From the NCBI GenBank assembly GCA_902580505.1, contig CACHLB010000012.1:1-32003 (forward strand): a stretch of 32,003 nucleotides of DNA, in the 5' to 3' direction. Below are positions 1-8,460 of the stretch, one piece after another. The number at the start of each line of letters is the position of its first letter. The stretch's first letter is position 1. The notes under the pieces are model-generated. The model did no database searches. It worked only from the letters and a program-made list of their open reading frames with translations, and had not been told where the DNA came from. A program made the translations under genes and the position numbers. Source of the DNA: an uncultured Pelagibacteraceae bacterium (GTDB lineage: Bacteria > Pseudomonadota > Alphaproteobacteria > Pelagibacterales > Pelagibacteraceae).

Positions 1-625
1 CTTTATGTGGTTCAGAGATGTTGTAATCGAAGCTGAGCACAAAGGTCATCATACACCTGTTGTTCAAATTCATCATAGATATGGAATGACATTATTTATT
101 GCTTCTGAAGTAATGTTTTTTGTTGCATGGTTTTGGGCATACTTTGATGCAAGTTTGTTTCCAAATGAATTCATGGGAAATGTATGGCCACCAAAAGATA
201 TTGAAACTTTTGATCCATGGGACATCCCACTTATAAATACTCTTGTCCTACTTTTATCTGGTACAACAGTAACTTGGGCACACCATTCTTTATTAGAGGA
301 TGATAGAAAAGGATTTATAAATGGTCTAATCTGTACAGTAATTTTAGGAGCATTTTTTACGTTATTGCAAATATACGAATACCAACACGCTACATTTAGT
401 TTTTCAGGTCACATTTATGGAGCCACATTCTATATGGCCACAGGGTTTCATGGTTTCCACGTTTTAGTTGGGACTATTTTCTTAGCGGTTTGCTTATGGA
501 GAGGTAAATTAGGACATTTTACTAAAGAACATCACTTTGGTTTCGAGGCTGCTGCTTGGTACTGGCACTTTGTTGACGTTGTCTGGTTGTTCTTATTTGC
601 AGCTATATACATTTGGGGAAGTTAA
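1..625 (+). CDS. coxC: Cytochrome c oxidase subunit III, C-terminal part (cut by window start)
   Basis: Subunit III of the aa3-type cytochrome c oxidase, a multi-helix inner-membrane protein that stabilises the proton-pumping core. The frame is open to the left edge, so the first methionine visible at position 5 is internal; about 207 residues remain of a protein usually near 260-270. Family hallmarks are visible: the helix with a buried glutamate ([15 protein letters not shown]), the [10 protein letters not shown] segment, and the C-terminal [14 protein letters not shown] block. It is followed after six bases by a SURF1 gene, an oxidase assembly factor, which supports the call. The subunit I and II genes and the cox11 assembly gene would be expected upstream, outside the window. 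Confidence 0.95.
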   Translation, partial: FMWFRDVVIEAEHKGHHTPVVQIHHRYGMTLFIASEVMFFVAWFWAYFDASLFPNEFMGNVWPPKDIETFDPWDIPLINTLVLLLSGTTVTWAHHSLLEDDRKGFINGLICTVILGAFFTLLQIYEYQHATFSFSGHIYGATFYMATGFHGFHVLVGTIFLAVCLWRGKLGHFTKEHHFGFEAAAWYWHFVDVVWLFLFAAIYIWGS

Positions 626-631
626 TAGTTC

Positions 632-1285
632 TTGAAAAATAAGCTATCTTTTTCAATCTTTGTATACTTTTTTATTTTAGTTTTTTTGGCATTAGGTACT
701 TGGCAAATTATAAGACTAAACTGGAAGCTTGATTTAATAAATTCAATCGACCAATCTTTAAAAAGTGATCCAGTAGAATTTAATGGAAGTAATCCAATTA
801 ACTTTAAAAAAATCAAATTTGAAGGAATATTAGATAATTCAAAAATAATTTATTTATATTCCTTAAATGAAAAAGGAGAGCCAGGATTTGATATTGTAAA
901 TCCAGTTAGTATTAACAATAAAAGCTATTTAATAAATCGGGGTTGGGTTCCAAGAGATCTTAAATCTAAAAAGTATGTTTCAAATGAAAGTAAATTCGAG
1001 GGAGTTTTAAAATTAAAAAGCAAATTTAATTATTTTAAGCCAGATAATGACGTTAATAAGAATTACTGGTTCACCCTTAAAGATGAAGATTTATTGACTT
1101 ATACAGGCAAACAATTTTCTCCATTCATTATCAACAATATTAGCAAGCAGGGAGGAATTTATCCTAAGTCAAAACAAATAGGAGCCAATATTTCAAACAA
1201 CCACTTAAAGTATGCTCTTACATGGTTTTCATTAGCTGTTTCCATTTTTTTAATATATTTATATTTTAGAAAAAAAAATTACTGA
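632..1285 (+). CDS. SURF1 family cytochrome oxidase assembly protein
   Basis: SURF1/Shy1 proteins help insert heme a into cytochrome oxidase subunit I at the inner membrane. The 217-residue product has the family layout: one N-terminal membrane helix (about residues 5-22) followed by the LGTWQIIRLNWK motif, a periplasmic domain containing the conserved NRGWVP motif near residue 110, and a second helix near the C-terminus (about 195-212). The start is a TTG at 632; no ATG lies near the N-terminal helix, and a GGGGAAG stretch lies about 11 bases upstream. It begins six bases after the coxC stop and its stop overlaps the next start (TGATG), so the genes are probably cotranscribed. Confidence 0.88.
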   Translation: MKNKLSFSIFVYFFILVFLALGTWQIIRLNWKLDLINSIDQSLKSDPVEFNGSNPINFKKIKFEGILDNSKIIYLYSLNEKGEPGFDIVNPVSINNKSYLINRGWVPRDLKSKKYVSNESKFEGVLKLKSKFNYFKPDNDVNKNYWFTLKDEDLLTYTGKQFSPFIINNISKQGGIYPKSKQIGANISNNHLKYALTWFSLAVSIFLIYLYFRKKNY

Positions 1286-2658
1286 TGGAATATATAAGCA
1301 CTAGAAATAATTCAGATCATTTCTCATTTAAAAACGTATTTCTGAAAGGCTTAGCTGATGATGGGGGCCTTTTTGTGCCAAAGTCAATCAAACCATTTAG
1401 TAAAGATGAATTAAATAAACTTAGTGGTCTTAATTACAACGAATTAGCAGCCGAAATAATATTCCCATTTATCGGTGATTTTATGACTAAGGAAGAGTTA
1501 ATTTCCACAGTATCAAAATCTTACTCAAATTTTAGAGCAGAAGATGTTGTAGAAATCTCTGATTTAGGAAATTTAAAAGTCTTAGAACTCTATCATGGCC
1601 CAACTCTTGCTTTTAAAGATATTGCAATGCAATTAATAGGAAATTTCTATCAATATCACTTAGGAAATGAACAAAAAAAAATTAATATTATTGTAGCAAC
1701 TTCAGGAGACACAGGTGCAGCCGCTATTGATGCTTTAAAAGGCAAAAAGAATTTAAATGTTTTTGTATTACATCCAAATAACAGAATTTCACCAGTACAG
1801 AGAAGACTGATGACAATCCATGAAGAAAAAAATGTATTCAATATGGCTATTGAGGGGAACTTTGATGACTGTCAGAATTTAGTTAAAGCGATGTTTAATG
1901 ATGCAACATTTTCCACTTCAATTAATATGTCAGGTGTTAATTCAATTAATTGGGCAAGAATTGTAGCTCAAGCTGTTTATTATTTTTATGCTTATTTTAA
2001 AATAGGAAATGGAAAGGCTCTGTCTTTTTCTGTTCCGACTGGAAATTTTGGAGATATTTATGCTGGTTATTTAGCAAAGAAACTTGGACTTCCAATTAAT
2101 AAACTTATTGTAGCTACGAACAAAAATGACATCCTTCATAGAGCAATTTCTGGTGGGGATTATTCTCAAAAGAAAGTTGAGGAAACAAATACCCCCAGCA
2201 TGGATATCCAGATAGCAAGTAATTTTGAGAGACTTTTATACGATGTTAAAGACTGTAACTCAGAAGTTACAAAAGATGTAATGAGTAAGATAAAAAATAA
2301 TACTTATCAAATTGATAATAGTGACTTAGATGAAATAAAAAAGAATTTTACGTCTGAAATGTTAGATGAAAATGAAACTATCCAAATGATAAAAGATATA
2401 AATAAAGAATATAAAGTTGTAGTTGATCCACATACTGCAGTTGGAATTGGTGCTGCAAAAAAACTTGGACTAGAACAAAATTGTGTTGTTTTATCTACAG
2501 CACACCCATGTAAGTTTCCAAAAGCAATAGAAGATGCCATCTCAAAAACTGAAGAATTACCAGATAGTCTTAAATATGTTTATGATAGAGAAGAAAAATT
2601 TGAAGTTATATCAAATGATATAAATAAAGTTAAAGAGTATGTAATTAATTCCATATGA
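1285..2658 (+). CDS. thrC: Threonine synthase
   Basis: Converts O-phospho-L-homoserine to L-threonine, the last step of threonine synthesis, using pyridoxal phosphate in the cytosol. The 457-residue length fits the long (class I) threonine synthases. The N-terminal YISTRN motif and the PLP-lysine motif HGPTLAFKD (Lys111) are present, followed by the ATSGDTGAAA phosphate-binding loop and the SVPTGNFGDIYAGY segment. The ATG overlaps the SURF1 stop by one base, so translation is probably coupled. Homoserine kinase (thrB), the step before, lies about 1 kb further on but on the opposite strand, so the two genes are close without being cotranscribed. Confidence 0.96.
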   Translation: MEYISTRNNSDHFSFKNVFLKGLADDGGLFVPKSIKPFSKDELNKLSGLNYNELAAEIIFPFIGDFMTKEELISTVSKSYSNFRAEDVVEISDLGNLKVLELYHGPTLAFKDIAMQLIGNFYQYHLGNEQKKINIIVATSGDTGAAAIDALKGKKNLNVFVLHPNNRISPVQRRLMTIHEEKNVFNMAIEGNFDDCQNLVKAMFNDATFSTSINMSGVNSINWARIVAQAVYYFYAYFKIGNGKALSFSVPTGNFGDIYAGYLAKKLGLPINKLIVATNKNDILHRAISGGDYSQKKVEETNTPSMDIQIASNFERLLYDVKDCNSEVTKDVMSKIKNNTYQIDNSDLDEIKKNFTSEMLDENETIQMIKDINKEYKVVVDPHTAVGIGAAKKLGLEQNCVVLSTAHPCKFPKAIEDAISKTEELPDSLKYVYDREEKFEVISNDINKVKEYVINSI

Positions 2659-3140
2659 AATTAAAAATAAAAGATCAAATCCCTGATATAGAAATTTTCC
2701 ATCTAATAGATGGTGAACCACAAACTAGCAAAATTAGAGATATATTAGGAAAAGGTAAAGTTGTTTTATTCGGATTGCCTGGTGCCTTTACTTCTACTTG
2801 TTCAAAACTTCATCTCCCTGGATATGTAGCTAATGCCGATAAAATAAAAGCCAAAGGAATAGATAATATATTTTGTTTATCAGTGAATGATCCTTTTGTT
2901 ATGAACGCTTGGGGAGAAGCGAATAATGCTAGAGGCAAAATTACAATGTTATCAGATCCTTATCTATTATTTACGAAAACAATTGGCGCTGAAGTAAATA
3001 GAAATTCAAAAGGAATGGGTATTCGTTCAAATCGTTATGCAATGGTTATTGAAAATCTAGAAGTAGTTAATATTCAAGTTGAGAAAGAGACTAAACAATG
3101 CGGTTTATCTTCAGCAGAGGGTGTTTTAGATTTATTATAA
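2655..3140 (+). CDS. Peroxiredoxin, Prx5-like redoxin
   Basis: Thiol peroxidase of the atypical Prx5/AhpE-like group that reduces hydrogen peroxide and alkyl hydroperoxides. The peroxidatic cysteine sits in PGAFTSTCS (Cys49), with the conserved threonine two turns before and the arginine in RSNRYAMV. A second cysteine near the C-terminus (Cys149, in KQCGLS) is placed like the resolving cysteine of Prx5 proteins. The 161-residue size is typical. Its ATG overlaps the thrC stop (ATGA). It ends the plus-strand run and faces rnhA, 30 bases away. The reductant (glutaredoxin or thioredoxin) cannot be told from the sequence. Confidence 0.9.
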   Translation: MKLKIKDQIPDIEIFHLIDGEPQTSKIRDILGKGKVVLFGLPGAFTSTCSKLHLPGYVANADKIKAKGIDNIFCLSVNDPFVMNAWGEANNARGKITMLSDPYLLFTKTIGAEVNRNSKGMGIRSNRYAMVIENLEVVNIQVEKETKQCGLSSAEGVLDLL

Positions 3141-3170
3141 CTAGTAGGGCAGTTATGTTGCCAGGTGAAC

Positions 3171-3593
3171 CTACATTGTGGCAGAGGACCTTGCCAATAA
3201 ATCTACTTCATTATTAAGTTTGTCTGTTGAATGTGCTTTTACCCAACTCCATTTAATCTCAAAAGTATTTGATAGATTATCTAATTCTGTCCAAAGTTCT
3301 TTATTCTTTACTTCTTTTTTATTTGCTGTTTTCCAACCATTTTTTTTCCAATTATGTATCCATTCAGTTATTCCAGATTTTACATATTTAGAGTCTGTGA
3401 ATATTTGAACCTTGCTTCCTTTTGGAATTTTTTTTAAAGCTCTAATGGGGGCAAGTAATTCCATTTGATTATTTGTTGTTTCTTTTTTACTTCCTTTAAT
3501 TTGAGTTTTCTTTCCATTATCAATAATGATTGCAGCCCATCCACCATTTCCTGGATTTCCAATGCAAGAACCATCTGTGTAGATTTTAATCAT
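3171..3593 (-). CDS. rnhA: Ribonuclease HI
   Basis: Degrades the RNA strand of RNA-DNA hybrids, clearing primers and R-loops. All catalytic acids can be seen: Asp7 (IYTDGS), Glu45 (NQMELLAPI), Asp67 (FTDSKY) and Asp131 (NEVDLLAR), with the flexible-loop histidine at His121. The open frame reaches a TTG one codon earlier, but I take the ATG at 3593 as the start: it overlaps the thrB stop in a TGATG, the coupling arrangement used throughout this run, giving 140 residues. It is the last gene of the 13-kb minus-strand run. Adjacent thrB-rnhA is a familiar alphaproteobacterial pairing. Confidence 0.96.
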   Translation of the reverse strand: MIKIYTDGSCIGNPGNGGWAAIIIDNGKKTQIKGSKKETTNNQMELLAPIRALKKIPKGSKVQIFTDSKYVKSGITEWIHNWKKNGWKTANKKEVKNKELWTELDNLSNTFEIKWSWVKAHSTDKLNNEVDLLARSSATM

Positions 3594-4558
3594 CAAGAAT
3601 AATCCTTAAATGTGCTCAGATTTCTATGAAAATTCAACTTATCTATATACTCCTTTGGATCTTTGATTTTAATGACAGCATTTTTAGGAGTATTTAAATA
3701 ATCATAAGATCTAGTCAAAAGATATCTTAAAGCTGATCCTCTACATAATGTATTTAAATTTCTTTTTTCAATTTCACTTAATTTTCTAACAGATTGATAG
3801 CCCTTTAGTAAATTTGAAGATCTTTTTTTATCTAATACAAATTTTCTATTTTTTTTTTTAAAGCATAAAGCATTAATGCAAGTTGCTAATTCATAAGATA
3901 GAAAATCATTAGCTGAAAAATAAAAATCTATAAATCCATGAAATTTACCTTTATTGAAAAAAATATTATCAATAAAAAGATCGCTATGAATTATTCCATT
4001 TGGCATTTTTTTAGGCCATTTTCTTTTGATATCTCTTAAATCGTCTTTCATTAAATCTTTTAAGTTTTTTGACAATTTATTAATTTTATTATCTATTTTA
4101 TTTAGAATTGAACCCCATGAATTTATCGATAGAGAATTTTTTCTATATAATTTTAATTTTTTTGAAGCTTTATGAAGAAGTGCAGCATTTTTTCCAACTA
4201 TAAAACAATCCTTATTATTTAGTTGTTCTTTATCTTTTCCTTCCAAGAAACTGACAATACAAGCTTTTTTATTTTTTAAATTAAATAAATATTTGCCGTT
4301 TTTGTCTTTTATAGGAACTGGACATTTTACTTTTAATCTAGATAGACCAGACATAAGATTAACAAAAAATGGGAGATCTTTTTTCTGAACTCTTTTTTCG
4401 TAAATAGTTAAAATATATTTATTTTTCTTTGTCTTTAAAAGGAAGTTGGTATTTTCAATACCTTTTTTTATACCTGAATAATTTTCTATTTTTCCAATAT
4501 TATATTTCCTCTCGATAAATTTTATCTGCTTATTATTAATTTTAGTATAAACAGCCAT
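3593..4558 (-). CDS. thrB: Homoserine kinase
   Basis: Phosphorylates L-homoserine to O-phosphohomoserine with ATP, feeding threonine synthase. This is the form with an aminoglycoside-phosphotransferase fold common in alphaproteobacteria, not the GHMP form of E. coli. The catalytic loop HSDLFIDNIFF gives His191, Asp193 and Asn198, and the metal-binding aspartate is in GFIDFYFS (Asp211); the N-terminal lobe has the ENTNFLL strand typical of ThrB. The length of 321 residues is normal. The start overlaps the ispH stop (TAATG) and its stop overlaps rnhA. Placement behind ispH and the retinal genes shows no metabolic link; it looks like simple operon packing. Confidence 0.93.
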   Translation of the reverse strand: MAVYTKINNKQIKFIERKYNIGKIENYSGIKKGIENTNFLLKTKKNKYILTIYEKRVQKKDLPFFVNLMSGLSRLKVKCPVPIKDKNGKYLFNLKNKKACIVSFLEGKDKEQLNNKDCFIVGKNAALLHKASKKLKLYRKNSLSINSWGSILNKIDNKINKLSKNLKDLMKDDLRDIKRKWPKKMPNGIIHSDLFIDNIFFNKGKFHGFIDFYFSANDFLSYELATCINALCFKKKNRKFVLDKKRSSNLLKGYQSVRKLSEIEKRNLNTLCRGSALRYLLTRSYDYLNTPKNAVIKIKDPKEYIDKLNFHRNLSTFKDYS

Positions 4559-5502
4559 TAATTTAATTTTCCAGGGATTTTAAAAGTTATATTTTCCTTC
4601 ACAATTTCAACTTCTTCAATGTTGACTGTAAATTGATTTTTTAACTCTGCTATAAACTTTTCAACAAGTATTTCTGGCGCCGAAGCGCCAGATGAAATTC
4701 CAATTGTGTTACATTCTTTAATTTTATCTATTGGCACTGGACTTTCTGAGTGTATTAACTCAGCAGAATTACAACCAGAGTTTTTAGCAACCTCAACTAA
4801 TCTTACCGAGTTAGATGAATTTCTACTTCCTATTACAAAAAACATATCACATTTATCTGCTATTTCTTTAACTGCCGATTGTCTATTTGTTGTTGCATAA
4901 CAAATGTCATCTTTTTTAGGTTCTTTAATATCTGGATATTTAGATTTTAAAGCTGCAATTATATCTTTTGTATCATCTACAGAGAGTGTTGTTTGAGTTA
5001 TGAAAGATAGCTGTTTATTTGAGATATTTTCATACTTATTTGCATCCTCAATATTTTCTATCAAATCTATTGAACCTTTTGGTAATTGACCCATAGTTCC
5101 TATGACTTCTGGATGGTTTTTGTGTCCTATTAATAATATATGATGACCTTGTTTGTTTAAGCTTTCTGCTTCTCTATGAACTTTAGATACTAGAGGACAC
5201 GTTGCATCTACAAACATCATATTTAAATTAGAAGCTTCCTCTGGAACAGATTTTGGCACTCCATGTGCTGAGAATATAACTGGTCTAGACTTATCTTTGA
5301 TTTCATCTAATTCTTCAACAAATATCGCTCCTATTTTTTTTAAACTTTCTACAACATGTTTGTTATGTACAATTTCGTGTCTCACATAAACTGGGGCACC
5401 AAATTTATCTATACTCTTTTTTACAATTTCAATTGCTCTATCAACTCCTGCACAAAACCCTCTTGGTGCAGCTAAATAAATTTTTAAATTTTTGTTACTC
5501 AT
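4558..5502 (-). CDS. ispH: 4-hydroxy-3-methylbut-2-enyl diphosphate reductase
   Basis: Last enzyme of the MEP pathway: reduces HMBPP to isopentenyl and dimethylallyl diphosphate with a 4Fe-4S cluster. The three cluster cysteines are in place: Cys17 (PRGFCAGV), Cys102 (DATCPLV) and Cys201 (ICYATTNRQ); the HEIVHNKHVV and SAHGVP motifs are also present. I place the start at 5502 rather than at the ATG six bases earlier, because AAGGA lies five bases before 5502 while the earlier ATG overlaps that site. This gives 314 residues. The start overlaps the end of a small membrane-protein gene. In this run it would supply isoprenoid units to the carotenoid genes just upstream. Confidence 0.96.
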   Translation of the reverse strand: MSNKNLKIYLAAPRGFCAGVDRAIEIVKKSIDKFGAPVYVRHEIVHNKHVVESLKKIGAIFVEELDEIKDKSRPVIFSAHGVPKSVPEEASNLNMMFVDATCPLVSKVHREAESLNKQGHHILLIGHKNHPEVIGTMGQLPKGSIDLIENIEDANKYENISNKQLSFITQTTLSVDDTKDIIAALKSKYPDIKEPKKDDICYATTNRQSAVKEIADKCDMFFVIGSRNSSNSVRLVEVAKNSGCNSAELIHSESPVPIDKIKECNTIGISSGASAPEILVEKFIAELKNQFTVNIEEVEIVKENITFKIPGKLN

Positions 5503-5665
5503 TTTCATCCTTTTTAAAAAACGGAATTAAAAATACTATACAAGCAATAAAAAAAAAAAGGCTTCCGAACATGGCCCAAAAACTTCCTAAACTTGAGATG
5601 ATGAAACCAATTGAAGATATAATGAATAATATCCATCCAATTAGATTTATAGTTTTATTTTTCAT
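5495..5665 (-). CDS. Unrecognised 56-residue two-helix membrane protein between blh and ispH
   Basis: I read this ORF by hand; I do not recognise the family. It encodes 56 residues: a short basic N-terminus (MKNKTIN), a hydrophobic helix (about 8-26), a small Gly/Ser/Trp turn (SLGSFWAMFGS), a second helix (about 33-50), and a charged tail (KKDENE). The ATG overlaps the blh stop in an ATGA, and the stop lies eight bases inside the ispH start region, with the ispH ribosome-binding site inside this ORF. Both junctions match the coupled style of the surrounding genes, which argues that it is translated. A role in retinal or membrane-protein handling would be a guess from position only. Confidence 0.72.
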   Translation of the reverse strand: MKNKTINLIGWILFIISSIGFIISSLGSFWAMFGSLFFFIACIVFLIPFFKKDENE

Positions 5666-6555
5666 TTTTTTTCTACCATGAACTCAAGTAAAATATGAGG
5701 AAAGGTCAATGAAGCCAATCCAACAAATATTATTTTAATAATACTTTCATCTATACCAAATTTTTCTGAAATAAAATAAAAAACTATTAAATACATTATT
5801 GCTGTAATTACTGTAAGTGGAATAATTTTTCGTAAAAAAATAGGAAACCCTTTCATCAAATTTTTATTTATTTCACTAATTAAACTTAGTGAGTGTCTTA
5901 TAGAATGAAGAAAGCAGAAATAAATTGTGAAAGCCAATATAGGGTTAAAAAAATAGTTTAAAATAATTATTGAAAAACTATCTAAAAAAAGAATTGATCT
6001 TAAATCATTATTATTACCTCTATATATAAGAAAATTACTTAGCACTGATAATATAACTAAAGGAATTAAAAAATTATTAGCTAGAATATTTTCGTTTATT
6101 GAAAAATTTAACATTTTAAAAATTTCGATTGTCTCAGTTTTATGAAACAGTAAGGGTGCTGAAATAACTAATGATCCTTTAATGAAATAAAAAATTACTA
6201 AAAAATTAGCATTTTTTGTTTCGATAAAGTCACTATCCTCTTTGCCAAAATGATATGCTGCAAATATTAAAAAAAGCGAAAGCAACAATATTGGACTTAA
6301 AATCCAAATTAAAATAACAAAAATAGCAATACCTATATAAGTTATATAGAACACTTCTGTATTTTTAATTTTATAAATTTTTAAAAGTTTTTTACCTTTT
6401 TCATGATCCAGCGCACCGTGAGAGATACCAATTGTAAGAATTAAAAAAAAACTAAAAAGTATAAACGAATTATCTCTCAATACCTCAAAGGCAGAAAAAA
6501 AAATACAGATATTAAAAAAAATAATAGAATGAAAAAAATTTATTTTGTTGATCAT
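5662..6555 (-). CDS. blh: Beta-carotene 15,15'-dioxygenase, Brp/Blh family
   Basis: Integral membrane iron enzyme that cleaves beta-carotene into two retinals, the chromophore of microbial rhodopsins. The family signature ISHGALDHE is visible (His46, His51), as are the other candidate iron ligands in AYHFGKED (His102) and FLHSIRHSL (His217, His221). The 297 residues are dominated by hydrophobic helices, as expected. The ATG overlaps the crtY stop (TAATG). It completes the route from phytoene to retinal in this run; no rhodopsin gene lies in the window, so the acceptor must be encoded elsewhere. Confidence 0.94.
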   Translation of the reverse strand: MINKINFFHSIIFFNICIFFSAFEVLRDNSFILFSFFLILTIGISHGALDHEKGKKLLKIYKIKNTEVFYITYIGIAIFVILIWILSPILLLSLFLIFAAYHFGKEDSDFIETKNANFLVIFYFIKGSLVISAPLLFHKTETIEIFKMLNFSINENILANNFLIPLVILSVLSNFLIYRGNNNDLRSILFLDSFSIIILNYFFNPILAFTIYFCFLHSIRHSLSLISEINKNLMKGFPIFLRKIIPLTVITAIMYLIVFYFISEKFGIDESIIKIIFVGLASLTFPHILLEFMVEKK

Positions 6556-7622
6556 TATTTAAATACAGCTTTAATAAAAATCCATTTTGGCATCTTTAAT
6601 ATAATGGATAAGTCCTCAAAAATATTACTTTTATTGGAGAGGAAATTTATTACTGTTTTTGACTTGCTTTTAAACATTTTGAAGAAAATATTTGGCATGA
6701 TCTCTGGCTTTTCAGCTAGGACTTTCAAAAAAACATTATCTAAAAACTTATACTTACTTTTTATATTGAAAGCTCTAGTTTGGGTTATTTTATCAATGTT
6801 TTGGGTAATATATTCTGCTTGTTCTTGTATATTTAGGAAAGTATAGCCAGTACTTAAACGCGTCATACCTCCAGCAGTTCCAATATTAATCGTATTTTTA
6901 TCGTTTTTAAATTTTGGATAAAATAATGGTATGGCCCCAACTTCTTTATAATTAATTTTATATTTTTTTAATTTTAAAGTGTTTTCTATGTAATCAGTAA
7001 TTTGTTTATCATAATCTTTCTCACTATCATCTTCCATTTTTGAAAGCCACGTAGTTTCAATTAAAGCTGATTTTTTTGAATAGGGTAGTGTATAGAAAAA
7101 ATGAACACTTTTTTTTTGATCACAATCAAAGTCCATTAAATTCATTATTTGATCATCAAAAAAATCTTTTTCAGTTTCAATCTCAACACCTTGAAAGTGT
7201 TGCCATAAATTAGAATCTTTATTATCAAGATTTGGCAAACTGTTAAATAAAATTGCGTTTTCTGTATTTACTTCACTAATATCTTTAAAGAATTGAATGT
7301 TAGGATTTTTATTGATTTTATTTAAAATTTTTTTGTAGAATAGTCCACTATCAATACTTTCGTAAGGAGTCTCTTTACAATCTTTATATTCTACATTTCC
7401 TTTAAAATTGATTGTATAATCTTTCCATCTTTTTTTTACACAGTCATCAAACTTGTGAGGTACGGTTTTCCAATATGACCAAGTTTTATCTCTTTTATAT
7501 TCATCTCTTTTTTCAATAATTGCTAAAGTCTTATTTTTAAGTTTATCGTGATACTCTAACTCATAAGCTAATGTTAAACCTGCACAGCCACCTCCAATAA
7601 TTATGTAATCAAAATCTTTCAT
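6555..7622 (-). CDS. crtY: Lycopene beta-cyclase, CrtY type
   Basis: Cyclises both ends of lycopene to give beta-carotene, the substrate of Blh. The N-terminus has the dinucleotide-binding motif (YIIIGGGCAGLTLAYEL), followed by a conserved EKRDEYKRDKTWSYW segment and, in the middle, the motif block ending IGTAGGMTRLSTGYTF, all typical of the bacterial CrtY flavoprotein family. The frame also opens at a TTG nine bases upstream; I choose the ATG at 7622 because the flavin-binding strand begins right after it, giving 355 residues and a 14-base overlap with crtB. The gene is very A-rich, like its neighbours. Confidence 0.9.
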   Translation of the reverse strand: MKDFDYIIIGGGCAGLTLAYELEYHDKLKNKTLAIIEKRDEYKRDKTWSYWKTVPHKFDDCVKKRWKDYTINFKGNVEYKDCKETPYESIDSGLFYKKILNKINKNPNIQFFKDISEVNTENAILFNSLPNLDNKDSNLWQHFQGVEIETEKDFFDDQIMNLMDFDCDQKKSVHFFYTLPYSKKSALIETTWLSKMEDDSEKDYDKQITDYIENTLKLKKYKINYKEVGAIPLFYPKFKNDKNTINIGTAGGMTRLSTGYTFLNIQEQAEYITQNIDKITQTRAFNIKSKYKFLDNVFLKVLAEKPEIMPNIFFKMFKSKSKTVINFLSNKSNIFEDLSIILKMPKWIFIKAVFK

Positions 7623-8460
7623 TATACTCAATATCTTGCATTATTATCTCATGTTCTTTTATTGTAAGTTTTTTATCTTCTTTTACAAAATATAATTTAA
7701 TTAAATCACCAATAGATAGCACTGTATGTAAGACTTTTCCTAAATTGTTTACATAAATTTTTCCTGATTTATTATAATTTTCTAAGTTTCCTTTTTTTAA
7801 GATTTCATTTCCAATTTGTCTATATACTCGTCTTGCAACCAAAATCGAAAATCTTAAAAAGAATGGAATTTTTTTAATTGATATAAAAGAATTATTATAA
7901 AATTTGTCAGCAATTTTTAGAATTCTTTTAATTTCATCAAAATTCTTTTTTATATAAAACCTATTATTGCTTTCATCTTCAATAACATCTCTTGAAATAT
8001 TAGTTAATTGCATTGCAATACCTAAGTCAATCGCTCCTAAAAGTGCTGATCTTTCTTTGACATTTAAAATTTTTGCCATCATTAATCCAACTGTTCCAGC
8101 CACTCTATATGAATAAACATATAGATCTTTGTCAGTGTTGATTTCTACTTTTGATTTTATATCAGCTTCAACACCATCGAATAAATCATCAATTATTTTT
8201 TGTGATATTCCAAATTTATTTATTAAAGACCACATATTTTTAATTATTTGGTTATTTTCATTTTTTAATTTGAAATCTTCTTTGAAAGTATTGAAATTTT
8301 TTAATTTCGTATCAAGTTCACCTTTTTCATCTGCTATATTGTCTATGTATCTACAAAAATCGTACAAATTAGAGCAATCTGAGTAGACTTGTTTTGGTAA
8401 AAAGAAACCTGCCCAATTAAAAGATTTAGCGTATATCGACAAATAATTTTGTTCATTCAT
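7609..8460 (-). CDS. crtB: Phytoene synthase
   Basis: Condenses two geranylgeranyl diphosphates to phytoene, the first committed carotenoid step. Two metal-binding motifs can be placed: the first at CRYIDNIADE (Asp40, Asp44) and the second at RDVIEDESNNRFYI (Asp158, Asp162), plus the YCYRVAGTVG-like segment (YSYRVAGTVG). In the first motif the usual DDxxD reads DNxxD, with Asn41 where Asp is normally seen; the outer aspartates are kept. The length of 283 residues is typical. The start overlaps the crtI stop by one base (TAATG). GGPP synthase (crtE) is not in the window, so the substrate must come from a gene elsewhere. Confidence 0.94.
   Translation of the reverse strand: MNEQNYLSIYAKSFNWAGFFLPKQVYSDCSNLYDFCRYIDNIADEKGELDTKLKNFNTFKEDFKLKNENNQIIKNMWSLINKFGISQKIIDDLFDGVEADIKSKVEINTDKDLYVYSYRVAGTVGLMMAKILNVKERSALLGAIDLGIAMQLTNISRDVIEDESNNRFYIKKNFDEIKRILKIADKFYNNSFISIKKIPFFLRFSILVARRVYRQIGNEILKKGNLENYNKSGKIYVNNLGKVLHTVLSIGDLIKLYFVKEDKKLTIKEHEIIMQDIEYNERF

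Noticed and set aside
3141..3170. Possible hairpin terminator between the convergent peroxiredoxin and rnhA genes
   Set aside because: An AGGT/ACCT pairing with a two-base loop exists, but there is no adequate stem and no T-run on either strand.
6529..6846. A 105-codon plus-strand ORF across the crtY-blh junction
   Set aside because: It lies opposite two well-supported genes, has no recognisable domain and looks like a mirror of their coding bias.
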